40,000 nt of DNA, taken from Neocallimastix lanati (nom. inval.). Taxonomy: Eukaryota; Neocallimastigomycota; Neocallimastigomycetes; Neocallimastigales; Neocallimastigaceae. The DNA is taken from assembly GCA_016946835.1 (NCBI GenBank), contig JACVTC010000126.1:212501-252500 (forward strand), written 5' to 3'. Below are positions 18,272 through 31,082 of the stretch, piece by piece (position 1 is the first letter of the stretch; each line of letters begins with the position of its first letter). The notes beneath the pieces are model-generated. The model was not told the DNA's origin. It did not search any database and saw only the letters and a program-made list of their open reading frames with translations. Position numbers and translations under genes: made by a program.

Positions 18272-19890
18272 TTTTATTATAATTAAATATTCTTTTTACA
18301 ATTTAATTTCTTTTTAATGTATATATAATTTAATTTTTTTTTAAATTACAATTTATATTAACACAACTCAATATTTTTTTATACTTTATTTTATAAATAA
18401 TTCGTTTAAAAAGCAAGAAAAAAAAAAAAAAAATCGATTCTTTTTTTTAATTTTTATATTTTTTTTTTAATTTCTAATTAGAAATTTAATATAAAATAGT
18501 TACAAATAAATTAAAAATAAATATTAACATAAATTAAATATATTTTCAAACCATAATTAAAAAAATAAAAGAATAATAATAAAAAAAAATAAAATAAAAA
18601 ATAATAATAATAATAATAAAAACTAATAATAACAATATAAAATAAAAAAAGTTATAAATACTCTTTCTATATTGTTTGTATTATTATTAATTTGATAAAT
18701 TATTTAATATTATTAATTAAATATATATATAAATAATAAATATAAATTAAAATTATTTTAACTATTAGTATGTTAATAATTTAAAATAATTAATAATTAA
18801 TATAAATATTTATAATCTTTACCAAAGAATATAAAAATAGTTTAATATTTTTAAAAGTAACCAATAATTTTAATTTTAAATTTTATTCAAATAAAAATAT
18901 TTATTATATATAGATTTATTTTAAATTAAGCAATTGTGCTCTCAATTTAGTATTTGACCAATGACAGCAAATTGACTAAGGAATATATTAATCTATAATT
19001 AAAAGTATTAATTAAATAATTCAAGATAAAATATTAAAATATGGATATGAAACCTGAAACTTTAAGAAAGCGTTGAAATGGCCATTGCTTAATTATTTTT
19101 TTTTTTTTTCATCATATTAATAACCTTTAATAAAATTGTTCCTTTTATATATTAATTATTAATATTTAAATGAAAAAAATAATATTTTGTTATTTTTTTT
19201 TATAAAAAAAATAAATACTAATAAAATTTTTGGACTATAACAGGTATAAATTTAAAATTATTGTTCAATTAAATATTATGATAGTTTTTTTTTTTTTTTT
19301 TACCAGATAGTAAAACATAAATATTTTTAATAAATAATACTTTTTTTTTTTTTTTTAATATTTTAATTTCAACATAAACAATAATGCGAAAAAAAATAAT
19401 AATTTTTTTTTTTTTTAAAAAAAAAAAAAAGGTATTAAAGAAATAAATATTATATAATTAAATTACATATACATTTAAAAGTACTAAAAAAAATTAAATT
19501 AGTATAAAATATTATAAAATAATATATATTGTATTAATAATTTAACTGAAAAAATATAAACAATTTGTTAACTTGAAATTAAAATATATATATTTTTTTT
19601 AATGCTGTTATTAATTATATTAATTAATGTAAATTTTATTAAAAATAGATAAACAAACCAGTGAATATTTATATAGGAAAAACTTATTGAATTATAATAT
19701 GTATATATTTTTATATTGTATTTTACAGATTTATGTTATTATATATAAAATTAACTTTTTAATATACACTTCAAATTTTATATAATTTAAATAAAATGAT
19801 TAATTAAAATCTTAATAAAAAATATTAAAAAAATATATATATATTATATATAAAAATTATTAAATTTTATAATTATAATCCTTATTTTAT
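18272..19890. other. Gene-poor AT-rich spacer
   Basis: No gene is supported. The first few hundred bases lie upstream of the CBM18 gene and presumably hold its promoter. Several poly(A)/poly(T) facing pairs occur (for example 19404-19431). A slightly richer patch at 18920-19090 has only very short open frames. Confidence 0.5.
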
Positions 19891-20100
19891 TAAATATTTA
19901 ATGTCAAGTGTTCCAATTGTTGCACTATAGGGAAATTTTCGATTTCACAGGCATGAATTAAAAGGATACAACTACTATAATCATAATCGGTAATATTAAC
20001 ACCCTCCATTTTCTATCAAATATTCTGCATTATAGTTATTATAATTATTAACCTTATTATCATTATCATCTCTGTTACTATTAATACAATAATTAAAAAA
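19890..20100 (-). pseudogene. Ankyrin-repeat remnant
   Basis: On the minus strand an Asn-rich lead is followed by NAEYLIENGG, then after a one-base shift in the run at 20001-20007 by VNITDYDYSSCILLIHACEI and ENFPIVQQLEHLTL. The order matches the end of one ankyrin repeat (YLIENGAD-IN) and the beginning and middle of the next (TPLIHAC..GN..IV..L). Only about one and a half repeats remain, with no start and a stop right after. Orientation is opposite to the intact ankyrin gene. Confidence 0.68.
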
Positions 20101-20402
20101 AAAAAAAAAAAGACTCCTATTATGTTTATCTTTTTCATTTATTCTATTTTTTTATTCATTTATTATTTCTTGAAATGGTTCATCTGTGAAAGAAATTTAA
20201 TTCTTATAAAACTGAAGAAGTTGAATAATAAAATTTTCAATAAATAAAGCGTGGTAAATTATGTATTTTATAAAGGGAACCATATTTTTTATATATTTTT
20301 AATGTAATTATTTTTTCTATATATTTTTAATATAATAACTGTTGAAGTTATATAATATTATATGTAAAAAAAATAAGAAAATAAACACATCAATGATATA
20401 AA

Positions 20403-20437
<35 letters not shown>

Positions 20438-20544
20438 AAATAATTTATAAAAGAAAAAAAAAATGAAAACTATGAATTTATGTGACTATTAATTTTTTTT
20501 TTTTCTTATTTTATTACATTATTTATATAGTAAATAATAATGTT

Positions 20545-20672
20545 TAAAAATTATTATATTTTAAATTTTTTAGTTAAAAAATTATATTTAAATGATTCAG
20601 CCTCTAAGTAAAAATTATTATATTTTAAATTTTTTAGTTAAAAAATTATATTTAAATGATTCAGCCTCTAAG
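20545..20672. repeat. 64-bp direct tandem duplication
   Basis: Copies at 20545-20608 and 20609-20672 read identically by eye, each ending in GATTCAGCCTCTAAG. Non-coding. Confidence 0.88.
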
Positions 20673-21002
20673 TAATTTAAAGATAGATTAAATATTAAAA
20701 GCATTTAAATATTAACAAATTTTTAAAATGATATATTATATAATACTATTTTTAATATTTAGATATAAAAAAATTAAAAATAATAATAATAAATGTAATA
20801 ATAATGATGATGATGATGATGATAAATAATAATAATAAATAATAAATAATAATAATAAATAATAATAATAAGAATAAATAATCTCATTATTTTAATAAAT
20901 AATAATAAAAATTATAATAAATAAAAAATAAAAAAAAATTTAATAATAAAATTATAAAATTCTAAACTAAAATTAATAAACTTCAAATTTTAATAATTTT
21001 TA

Positions 21003-21096
21003 TTTTTCGAGAAAAGGATAATTTACTATTTGATGTAATTATGTTAATGCTTAATTGCTTAGTTAATAGTTACACAGCTAAATAAATCTCGAAAAA
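21003..21096. repeat. Inverted repeat TTTTTCGAGA / TCTCGAAAAA
   Basis: The 10-bp arms at 21003-21012 and 21087-21096 are exact reverse complements around a 74-base loop. CG-containing arms stand out in this DNA. It could be a small hairpin or the ends of a short miniature element; no flanking direct repeat was identified. Confidence 0.4.
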
Positions 21097-22239
21097 GAAT
21101 ATTTCTTAATAATATATATTCAAAAAATGTTTTTAAATACTTCTCATTAAATAATGTAAAAGTACCTTACTAAAGATAAAATAAAATTAAATATAGATAA
21201 TTTATTGAAACATTAACAATGTCAATAAGTTTTTTTACAATAATTTTTATGACAAATTATATTTAAACCTTTTAACTACTATTATTATTATAATTATTAC
21301 TATATTCTTTTTATATTTATTTTAATTATTATTTATAATTATTATTTATAATTATTATTCGTTATTATTAGTTATAAAAATTATTATAAATTTTTATTCA
21401 TTATTATTAGTTATAAAAATTATTACAGATAAATACATAATACGTAATGTATTAAAATGTATTATTAAAATGTATCAATAAAGAGATATGTATAATCAAT
21501 ATATGATTAATATATTAAATCAAAAAATATTTATATTAAATCACATATTAAAATTTTAACTCACATGGCTTATATTATATTTTTATTTGATTGGTTAAAA
21601 TACTTAAAATCTATTTTTTTTAAATTGATTTTAAATATTTCAAATTATAGTCTTTCAATATAATATAAATTAATTATTTATATGAAACTATACAATTTTT
21701 TTTTTTTAAAAAAAAAAAGTAAATTTTAAATATAAATTGTTTAAAAATGAATTTATATTTATATATATTATTAATATATTGTATTATATGATTAAAAATT
21801 ATTTTGTTATAATTTTCTTTATAATTATTTATAATTATTTATTATTTATTATTTATTATAATTTTTATATTTTTTTTTTTTGTTTTTGTTGAAATTAGAT
21901 GAAACTTATTTAATAAATCATATTCGCAATATATGATTATAAAAATGTCTTTTTTTTTAACAAGAAAAAAAAAAAAAAAAATTAATAAGAAAAAATATTA
22001 TTCAATTATAGTATAATTATCAATACATAGTTAATAATAATTGATTATTATAATTATTATTTTTAAAAAATAAATAAATAGTATTATTATTATTTTAAAA
22101 AAAATAATTAATCGTATGCTAATCAAAAGTATTAAAAATTAATGCACAAATATATATAGAGTTGTGGAAAAATCTATTATTATAATTATAGTAATAAAAA
22201 TTAACTTTTTTTTTTTTTTTTGTAATAATTATGATCTAT

Positions 22240-22283
22240 ATGATAGTTAATTAGTATTATAATGATAGTTAATTAGTATTATA
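22240..22283. repeat. 22-bp tandem duplication
   Basis: ATGATAGTTAATTAGTATTA plus two bases is present twice in a row. Non-coding, of no evident function. Confidence 0.75.
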
Positions 22284-23442
22284 AATCAATGTTCTTTAAT
22301 ATTACGTTTTGTTCAAAGTTATACTTCTAAATAATAAAAGATTTTTTTTTTTACTTTTTATTAAATTTTTAATTAAAATAACTAAAAATAAAAATAACAT
22401 AATCAAAGAAACTTTTATAATAATCAAGCTTTTTTTATTTTTTTACTTTTTTATTTTTTTTTTATTTTATCAAAACTAGTTAATTGTTCTTTTCTATTAT
22501 CCCAAGTATAATTTTTTATTTGAAGTAAAATATTACTGATTTTTACTAATTATTACTAATATACATTGAAATCTTTTCATTTATTTATTATCAATAGAAA
22601 AGAATACTATTGTATTCTATATTAATTTATATTTTTATTATATTTTCTTTTTTAAACTAATTGCTTATTATTAAAGAAAATAAAAATAAATATAAAAAAA
22701 AATTTTTTTTTGTTTTTCATAATTATTCATATTCATTATTCGTAGTTATTTGTGAATGTCATTTTCCTTTATTTAATTATCTTTAATAATAATAATTAAA
22801 ATTTAAATAAAATATTAAATTTTAATTTATCTCTTTATAATTTATTCATTCACTTATTTATTTATTTATTAAAAATAAGAAATACATTATTTTATATAAT
22901 TGATTTATTTTAATTTTATTTATTTTAATATTATATATTCATTTATATTTTAATTTACCAATAAATTTTCAGTATTTTTGAAAAAAAAAAAAAAAAAAAA
23001 AAAAATTGGATTAAAAATTTTTAAAATCATATAAAAGGGATAATTTTTTTTTTTTTTTAGAAACTACACAAAATTAAAATAAAATTTTTTTATAATTTTT
23101 TCTTTTTAGAGGTTTCTTTTGTATTATTAATATATAAATTATATATTTTACAAAGAATAAAAAAAAAATAAAATAAAAAAAAAAGAAAAAAATTTAAACC
23201 TAAAAAAGAAAAAATCAAAGAAAGTTTAAAGAAAAATAGAAAAGGTAATAAATCAATACAGAAATAAAGTACTAATTATTAATATTCATAAAGTCGTCGT
23301 TTAAAAAATAATTAATGGATTTAGTTTTTTATAAAATATTTTAGTAATATATATTATTAGTATTAAATTAGAATATAATATATAATAATTTAATATAAAT
23401 TATTATAATTAATTTTTAAAATATAATATATTATTAAAATAA

Positions 23443-23473
<31 letters not shown>

Positions 23474-23786
23474 TTTAAAATATAGTATATTATTAAAATA
23501 ATTTTTTGTTTTTAAAAAAAAAAATTAAATACAAATACTTTTTTTATATTAAAATGTTAATTTATTGAATACTAATTAACTTATTTTTTTTTATATTTAT
23601 ATATAGCTTTTTTTTTTTAAAAAAAAAAATATAATAGAAAAATAATTCAGTAAAAACTTAATTTATTTAATATTACTTAATTTATTAAAAAGGATATCAT
23701 TTCCATAAAAAAAATAAAATAAAATAATTTATTATTTCAGTAACAAATTATCAATTATTTATTTACAATCAATTACTAATATCAAA

Positions 23787-26700
23787 ATGCTTGTTTTACC
23801 AGCTTCATCTGCTTATTCTGACTTCAAAAAGAACGTCCTTTTAAACGAAATTAAAGAACGTAATTCTAATGTTGAAGATATTAAGGCTTTCTACGTTCAT
23901 TTTGTCCAAACTAAAGAAGAATATAATAAAGTTACCAAGGAATTAAATGAAGAAATTCTTAAAAAATTAGGAGTTCTTTTACATTATGGTACTAAGGCTG
24001 CTAACTCTCCATTACCAGAAGAAACTGCTGTTCTTGAAGCTTTTGCTAATGGAAAGTCCGAAGCTGAAATTTTATCTCAATTCCAAAAACAAATGTTACT
24101 TATTATTCCAAGACCAGGTACTATTTCTCCATGGTCTTCAAAGGCTACTGATATCTCCAAGATTTGTGGTCTTGGTAATTATTTAAAAAGAGTTGAAAGA
24201 GGTATTGTATTTTTCATTAAGAAGGCTGACCATACAACTGTTACTGATGAAGAATTAGCTCAATTCTCTGATTTAATTCATGACCGTATGATGCAAGTTA
24301 TCTTACGTAAAATTCCAAGTGAAGATACTATTTTCAGTACTGGTGAAGGTCGTCCATTAAAGACTGTTGGTCTTACAGAAGCTGCTAAGAGTGGTAAGGA
24401 CCCACGCCAAGTTCTTGTTGATGCCAACAAAGAATTCGGTCTTGCTTTAGCTGAAGATGAAATTGATTACTTAGTTAATGCTTTCCTTAAGGAAGAAAGT
24501 ATTAAGAGAGATCCAACTGATACTGAATTAATGATGTTTGCCCAAGTTAACTCTGAACACTGTCGTCACAAGATCTTTGGTGGTAAATGGACTATTGACG
24601 GTAAGGATAAGGAAAATTCTCTCTTCAATATGATTCGTAACACTTACAAGAGAAACTCAGATCACATTCTTTCTGCTTACAGTGATAATTCTGCTGTATT
24701 AGAAGGTCCAAAGGCTAAGAGATTAGCTGTTGAACAAAAAACTAAGGAATACCAATATGATGAAGAAGATATTCATATGGTTGTAAAGGTTGAAACTCAC
24801 AACCATCCAACCGCTGTTTCTCCATGGCCAGGAGCAGCTACTGGTTCTGGTGGTGAAATTCGTGATGAAGGTGCCGTCGGTACTGGTTCTAAGCCAAAGG
24901 CAGGTCTTACTGGTTTCGCTGTTTCTAATCTTTTAATTCCAGGTCATCATCAACCATGGGAAAAGGATGTCGGTAAGCCATCTCACATTTCTTCTGCTCT
25001 TGATATTATGATTAAGGGTCCACTTGGTGGTGCTGCTTTCAACAACGAATTTGGTCGTCCAAATATCTGTGGTTACTTCAGAACCTACTGTGAAAGTGTA
25101 CCAACTGAATCAAAGGAACAAACTGAAATTCGTGGTTTCCACAAACCAATTATGATTGCTGGTGGTATGGGTAACATTCGTGCTCAACACATTACCAAGA
25201 AGACTATTAAGCCAGGAGCTCATTTAATTGTTATGGGTGGTCCATGTATGTTAATTGGTCTTGGTGGTGGTGCTGCCTCTTCCATGGCTCAAGGTTCCAG
25301 TAGTGCTGAACTTGATTTCGCCTCTGTCCAAAGAGAAAACCCAGAAATGGAACGTCGTTGTCAACAAGTTTTAGATGCTTGTACTTCTCTTGGTGAAAAG
25401 AATCCAATTCAATCAGTTCATGATGTTGGTGCTGGTGGTCTTTCTAATGCTCTTCCAGAAATTGTTCACGACAGTGACTTAGGTGCCATCTTCCAACTCC
25501 GTGACATTCCAAATGATGATCCAAGAATGTCTCCAATGGAAATCTGGTGTAATGAATCCCAAGAAAGATACGTTCTTGCTGTTAACCCAGAAGATTTAGA
25601 TGTCTTCAAGGCCATTGCTGCTCGTGAAAGATGTCCAATTGCTGATGTTGGTATTGCTACTGCTGAACAAAGATTAGTTCTTGTCGATAGTAAGTATAAC
25701 ACTACTCCAATTGATTTACCAATGTCTACTTTATTCGGTAAGCCACCAAAGATGCACCGTTATGCTGAGACCCATGTTCCAGCTCGTTTCCCAATTGAAT
25801 TACCAAAGATGGAAAATATTGTTGCTGAAGCTGCTTCTCGTATCTTAAAGTTACCAACTGTTGCTAGTAAGAGTTTCCTTATCACTATTGGTGACCGTTC
25901 TGTTACTGGTATGGTTTCTCGTGATCAAATGGTTGGTCCATGGCAAGTTCCAGTTGCTGATGTTGCTGTTACCGCCTCATCTTACGAAGCTTACTACGGT
26001 GAAGCTATGTCTATGGGTGAACGTCCACCAATTGCTCTTATCAACCATGCTGCTTCTGCTAGAATGGCTGTTGCCGAATCTCTTCTTAACCTTATTGCTG
26101 CTGATGTCGAAGATATCAGAAGAGTTAGACTTTCTGCCAATTGGATGTCTTCTCCAGATCATGAAGGTGAAGGTGCCGGTATCTACGAAGCTGTTCAAGC
26201 CATTGGTATGGATATGTGTCCAGAATTAGGAATTACTATTCCAGTCGGTAAGGATTCCATGTCAATGAAGACTCGTTGGACTGATGAAAAGACTAAGAAG
26301 GAAGTTGTTGTTACCTCTCCACTTTCACTTAACATTACCGCTTACGGTCCAGTTATCGATATTCGTAAGACTAAGACTCCACAACTTCGTACTGATCTCG
26401 GTGAAACTGTTCTTGTCTTACTTGACTTAGCTGAAGGAAAGCAAAGACTTGGTGGTTCTGCTCTTGGTCAAGTCTTCAACCAACTTGGTAATGAATGCCC
26501 AGATGTTGTTAAGGTTGAAACCCTCAAGACTTTCTTTAATGGTGTTAACAAGGCCAGAGATCAAATCATTGCCTACCATGACCGTTCTGATGGTGGTTTA
26601 TTCGCTACCTTAGCTGAAATGTGTTTCGCTGGTCACGTCGGTATTGATGTTGAATTAAAGGAATTAGGAAGTGATGTTATTAGTATCTTATTCAACGAAG

Positions 26701-27827
26701 AATTAGGTGCTGTCATTCAAGTTAAGGCTGCTGATGTTGATGCTGTTCGTGCTGCCTTCGCTTCTGCTGGTTTTAACAATGGATTCCACGTTATTGGTCG
26801 TGTCAACGAAGCCGGTAATCAAAAGATGACCTTCAAGTTAAACGGTGCTGTTGTTCTCGAAAATGAACGTCAAAACTACCAAAGAATGTGGGCTGAAGCT
26901 TCCTACTACATTCAATCTATTCGTGATAATGCTAACTGTGCTAAGCAAGAATTCGATCAAATCTTAGATGTTAACGATCCAGGTCTTCACGCTGTCTTAA
27001 CCTTCGATCCATCTGAAAATATTACTGCTCAATACAAGGATGCTCCAAAGGTTGCTATTCTTCGTGAACAAGGTGTCAACTCTCACATGGAAATGGCCTC
27101 TGCTTTCAAGCGTGCTGGTTTCACTAGTGTTGATGTTCACATGAGTGAAATTTTAGATGGTAGTGTTTCTCTTTCTGGTTTCGTTGGTCTTGCTTGCTGT
27201 GGTGGTTTCTCCTATGGTGATGTTCTTGGTGCTGGTGCCGGTTGGGCTAAATCTATTTTATTAAATGACTATGCTCGTAAGGAATTCACCGATTTCTTCC
27301 ACCGTAAGGATACCTTTGCTCTCGGTGTCTGTAACGGTTGTCAAATGCTTAGTACCTTAAAATCTTTAATTCCAGGTACTGAAAACTGGCCATCCTTTGT
27401 CAGAAATGAATCTGAACAATTTGAAGCTCGTGTTGCCATGGTTGAAATTGTTGACTCTCCATGTATCTTCTTCGATAAGATGGCTGGATCTCGTTTCCCA
27501 ATTGCTGTTGCTCACGGTGAAGGTCGTTCCGAATTCCAATCCGAAGAACAAATGAACAAGGCTATTCAACAAGGTAATGTTTCCTTACGTTACGTTGATA
27601 ATTACGGTAAGCCAACTGAAGTTTACCCACTTAATCCAAATGGTTCTCCACAAGGTATTACTGGTTTAACTTCTGCCGATGGTAGAGTTTTAATTTTAAT
27701 GCCACATCCAGAACGTATCTTTAGAACTACTTCTAACTCATGGCATCCAGATGAATGGAAGGAAGATGGTCCATGGATGAGACTTTTCCGTAACGCTAGA
27801 AAATGGGTTGCTGAACAAAAGCAATAA
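23787..27827 (+). CDS. ADE6: Phosphoribosylformylglycinamidine (FGAM) synthase, large PurL/Ade6 type, 1346 aa
   Basis: The enzyme converts FGAR, glutamine and ATP to FGAM in the fourth step of de novo purine synthesis. A single uninterrupted ORF covers the whole multidomain protein: PurS-like N-terminus, linker with [14 protein letters not shown] and SEHCRHKIF, two AIRS-type ATP-binding/synthase halves ([71 protein letters not shown]), and a C-terminal class I glutaminase. The glutaminase triad is visible: Cys1182 in GVCNGCQML, His1307 and Glu1309 in PHPERIF. Spacing between Cys and His is 125, as in enterobacterial PurL. Length is between bacterial (about 1295) and yeast (about 1358) forms. 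There are no introns, and codon choice (GGT, GCT, GTC, AAG, CCA, CGT) is strongly biased with clearly higher G+C than the flanks, typical of highly expressed genes in such genomes. Some blocks look yeast-like ([14 protein letters not shown]), others bacterial-like ([14 protein letters not shown]), so origin is undecided. Confidence 0.97.
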   Translation: MLVLPASSAYSDFKKNVLLNEIKERNSNVEDIKAFYVHFVQTKEEYNKVTKELNEEILKKLGVLLHYGTKAANSPLPEETAVLEAFANGKSEAEILSQFQKQMLLIIPRPGTISPWSSKATDISKICGLGNYLKRVERGIVFFIKKADHTTVTDEELAQFSDLIHDRMMQVILRKIPSEDTIFSTGEGRPLKTVGLTEAAKSGKDPRQVLVDANKEFGLALAEDEIDYLVNAFLKEESIKRDPTDTELMMFAQVNSEHCRHKIFGGKWTIDGKDKENSLFNMIRNTYKRNSDHILSAYSDNSAVLEGPKAKRLAVEQKTKEYQYDEEDIHMVVKVETHNHPTAVSPWPGAATGSGGEIRDEGAVGTGSKPKAGLTGFAVSNLLIPGHHQPWEKDVGKPSHISSALDIMIKGPLGGAAFNNEFGRPNICGYFRTYCESVPTESKEQTEIRGFHKPIMIAGGMGNIRAQHITKKTIKPGAHLIVMGGPCMLIGLGGGAASSMAQGSSSAELDFASVQRENPEMERRCQQVLDACTSLGEKNPIQSVHDVGAGGLSNALPEIVHDSDLGAIFQLRDIPNDDPRMSPMEIWCNESQERYVLAVNPEDLDVFKAIAARERCPIADVGIATAEQRLVLVDSKYNTTPIDLPMSTLFGKPPKMHRYAETHVPARFPIELPKMENIVAEAASRILKLPTVASKSFLITIGDRSVTGMVSRDQMVGPWQVPVADVAVTASSYEAYYGEAMSMGERPPIALINHAASARMAVAESLLNLIAADVEDIRRVRLSANWMSSPDHEGEGAGIYEAVQAIGMDMCPELGITIPVGKDSMSMKTRWTDEKTKKEVVVTSPLSLNITAYGPVIDIRKTKTPQLRTDLGETVLVLLDLAEGKQRLGGSALGQVFNQLGNECPDVVKVETLKTFFNGVNKARDQIIAYHDRSDGGLFATLAEMCFAGHVGIDVELKELGSDVISILFNEELGAVIQVKAADVDAVRAAFASAGFNNGFHVIGRVNEAGNQKMTFKLNGAVVLENERQNYQRMWAEASYYIQSIRDNANCAKQEFDQILDVNDPGLHAVLTFDPSENITAQYKDAPKVAILREQGVNSHMEMASAFKRAGFTSVDVHMSEILDGSVSLSGFVGLACCGGFSYGDVLGAGAGWAKSILLNDYARKEFTDFFHRKDTFALGVCNGCQMLSTLKSLIPGTENWPSFVRNESEQFEARVAMVEIVDSPCIFFDKMAGSRFPIAVAHGEGRSEFQSEEQMNKAIQQGNVSLRYVDNYGKPTEVYPLNPNGSPQGITGLTSADGRVLILMPHPERIFRTTSNSWHPDEWKEDGPWMRLFRNARKWVAEQKQ

Positions 27828-28061
27828 ATTAATTTTAATATATTAAAAGAAAATTAAAAAAAAAAAAATAAAAAAAAAAAAAAAAAATTTTTAATCTTTA
27901 ACTATATATCTAAAAATAGTAATTAAAATATCTTCATATTAAAGTAATAATATAGTAATAATCATCCTAGTAGTTGAAGTAGTATTTAAATTTTTTTATA
28001 TTAGAAAAAAAAAAAAAATAGTAATAATAATAATAAATAAAAAAAAAAAAAGAATAAAATA

Positions 28062-28094
<33 letters not shown>

Positions 28095-28295
28095 TTAAAG
28101 AAAGTAAGAAAGAAAAAAAAATTAAAAAATAGAAAAAAATTCATAATATTAAATATAGTTAGATAAAAACAAAAGAAAGAAAGAAAATAATAGGAAAGTA
28201 CAATAACAAATGTAATCATATATAATTAAAAAATATTTATTTTTTTTTTTTTTTAAAAAAGATACTTTTTATTTTTAATAATTAAGTAATATACC

Positions 28296-28347
<52 letters not shown>

Positions 28348-28380
28348 TTTTGAATTTTTATAAAATAATAAATTTTTTTT

Positions 28381-28426
<46 letters not shown>

Positions 28427-29220
28427 GTGTACATCTTTATAATTAGTTTTATGTATATGATTTCTATATATAAATACTATTGTGTTTTAATTCTTTTTAT
28501 TTATTTAATTTTAAATTTAATTTATATTTATAATTTTAATTTTATCTTTATTTTTTAATTTATTTCATTTTTATTAATACTATAATCAGTTGTATTACTA
28601 CTTTTCGAGCAATGGATATAATATTATGAGTAATGTGACATATTATATATATAATGGTATTAATATTAATATATAAATATATATGAAAAAATGGGTTAAA
28701 ATTTAAACAAAAGTAGCACATTTATTCATGTTTGAAAATACCAAACTTAATCAAGAGCGTCGATGTCGTACTGATAAAGCATAATGATAATACAGGATCA
28801 TCATCTATTTCTACAAAGGGTGAATCTCGCCTTAGTAGTTCAATAAATGATGAATCCGGGGAGAGTTTAGTGGATACCACATTATCTATTTTAAAGATGT
28901 TACTTCTAGGTTTTATTATTTTTTTATTTGTTAGGAAGGGAAAATTCCCTCATAGAAAACTTGCAGAAATACATAGTATTTTTGAGTTTTTTTATTTTTT
29001 TTTTTTTTTTTTTTTATTTTTAATTTCAATTGTACTTTTCACCTACATGTATTTTTTATAATAAAATTAATAAATTTATGGAAGGGTATATGTATTTCAA
29101 ATATGTTGATATATATGATATTTATATATTGCATATATAGTACATGCAACCCATATACATCACATATGCATGTTTCATGTATAAATAAAGTATATATAAA
29201 TTATATAATATTAATATATT
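27828..29220. other. AT-rich spacer with an unrecognised short ORF
   Basis: Poly(A) tracts (for example 28068-28094 and 28303-28344) and TA repeats dominate. One open stretch at 28732-29061 (plus) reads a Ser-rich segment and one hydrophobic segment (MLLLGFIIFLFV), then runs into poly(T). It has somewhat higher complexity than its surroundings and may be an exon or a relic, but I recognise no family. Confidence 0.4.
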
Positions 29221-29224
29221 TAAT

Positions 29225-29909
29225 AAATGCAAGAGATATTGACCCTTACTAAATCATCTCTTACAAAGGCCTTTTAATTAAAGCTCATGATTGGAATAAC
29301 CTTTGGTATCAGTAAATGCGTTATCCTTTTTGTTATTAAACCAAAAGAACTTTATACCTTCTCTAGACATTATGAAAATTCTACATTATATGATTGGTAT
29401 GTACCGTCTACCAAGCACTAATCAATATACATATCTTGGAATACCTTTCAATGAATCTTTGAATTTAGAACCAATTATTACTAAAATGGACAGTAAAATA
29501 AATTATACGGTTAACTCTTTCTTTTAGATTTTTAATCAATAGGAATGTATTTTTTCTACTTTATCATACTACTTTAAAAATTTATATACTAGTTTCTTTT
29601 GTCTCCAGTTCAGTTATTTACCATGCACCTTTATTAGGATCAAATAAAAAGAACACTGAAAAAAAAAAAAAAAGCTCTTGCTGCTTTTTAATCGAGGTTT
29701 GTTTTGGAGTTCTGGGTTTAAGAATAAGACCTCTAATACTACTATGTATAATATGTCTAAGGAACTATTTATACCTCCTGCTACTAGTTTTTGTGCTTTG
29801 TGCTAAGGCGATGATTCAATTCCTTAAAAAGAAGAAAGAGTCTTCTTGTATTATTATTTATTAATTTAGTTAAAAATACACCAACACTTTCTTTCATATT
29901 ATTCATGGA

Positions 29910-29915
<6 letters not shown>
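29225..29915 (+). mobile_element. Degraded non-LTR (LINE) retrotransposon, C-terminal RT region
   Basis: In order on the plus strand, in shifting frames, are KAHDWNNLW followed by MTFGISKC (fingers/palm end, about 29281-29332), QYTYLGIPFNESLNLEPIIT and KMDSKINYTVNSFF (about 29421-29527), HAPLLGSNKK (about 29617-29655), and WSSGFKNKTSNTTMYNMSKE with LFIPPATSFCALC (about 29704-29805). A YYSWTKK piece follows near 29897. This is the 'WxMxFxxxKC ... YLGIPF ... APLLG' pattern of LINE reverse transcriptase downstream of the catalytic motifs. Stops, frameshifts and an inserted poly(A) run disable it. The catalytic YxDD part lies further upstream and was not found, consistent with 5' truncation. A 50-base poly(A)-rich stretch follows at 29909-29948. 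Confidence 0.78.
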
Positions 29916-29949
<34 letters not shown>

Positions 29950-30347
29950 CACGTAGATTAACAATACTCAAATACAATAATGGACTTACTCAGAGAAATA
30001 TAATTTTTTTTTTTTTTTTTTTGAGAAAATGTTCATTGTACAAGTACTCTTGCAATTAAATCAATTAAATACAAGAAGTTTAAATTTAATTGTAAAAATT
30101 TTATTCAACTTTTATTACTAAAAATATTCACAATTTTCTTTTATTTATTATTATTTTTTTTTCTTGGACGAATTAAATAATAGTTTTTATTTTCATTATT
30201 AATTTTTAAAATAATATATATATATATATATATTATTATTATTAATATAAAATAAAATAAATAAACAAATAAATAAATAAAATATATAATAAATATATAT
30301 AAAAAAACACTACGAGTGTCCTTTTCGGGTTCTTTGAATCCATAACC
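29916..30347. other. Spacer after the LINE relic
   Basis: It begins with poly(A) (29909-29948), and a short piece at 29950-30100 could be the LINE C-terminal end but is not convincing. It is followed by TA and TAAA repeats. No gene is supported. Confidence 0.4.

Positions 30348-31082
<735 letters not shown>

Larger units (their letters stand above)
20101..23786. other. Long AT-rich gene desert upstream of the FGAM synthase gene
   Basis: Over 3.6 kb I see only homopolymers, TA repeats (20405-20433), a TGA/GAT run (20805-20825), AAT arrays, two short tandem duplications and one inverted repeat listed separately. The last 700 bases before the FGAM synthase ATG hold many A/T runs; the ATG context is AATATCAAAATG, with A at -3, as expected for a well-translated start. 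Confidence 0.5.
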
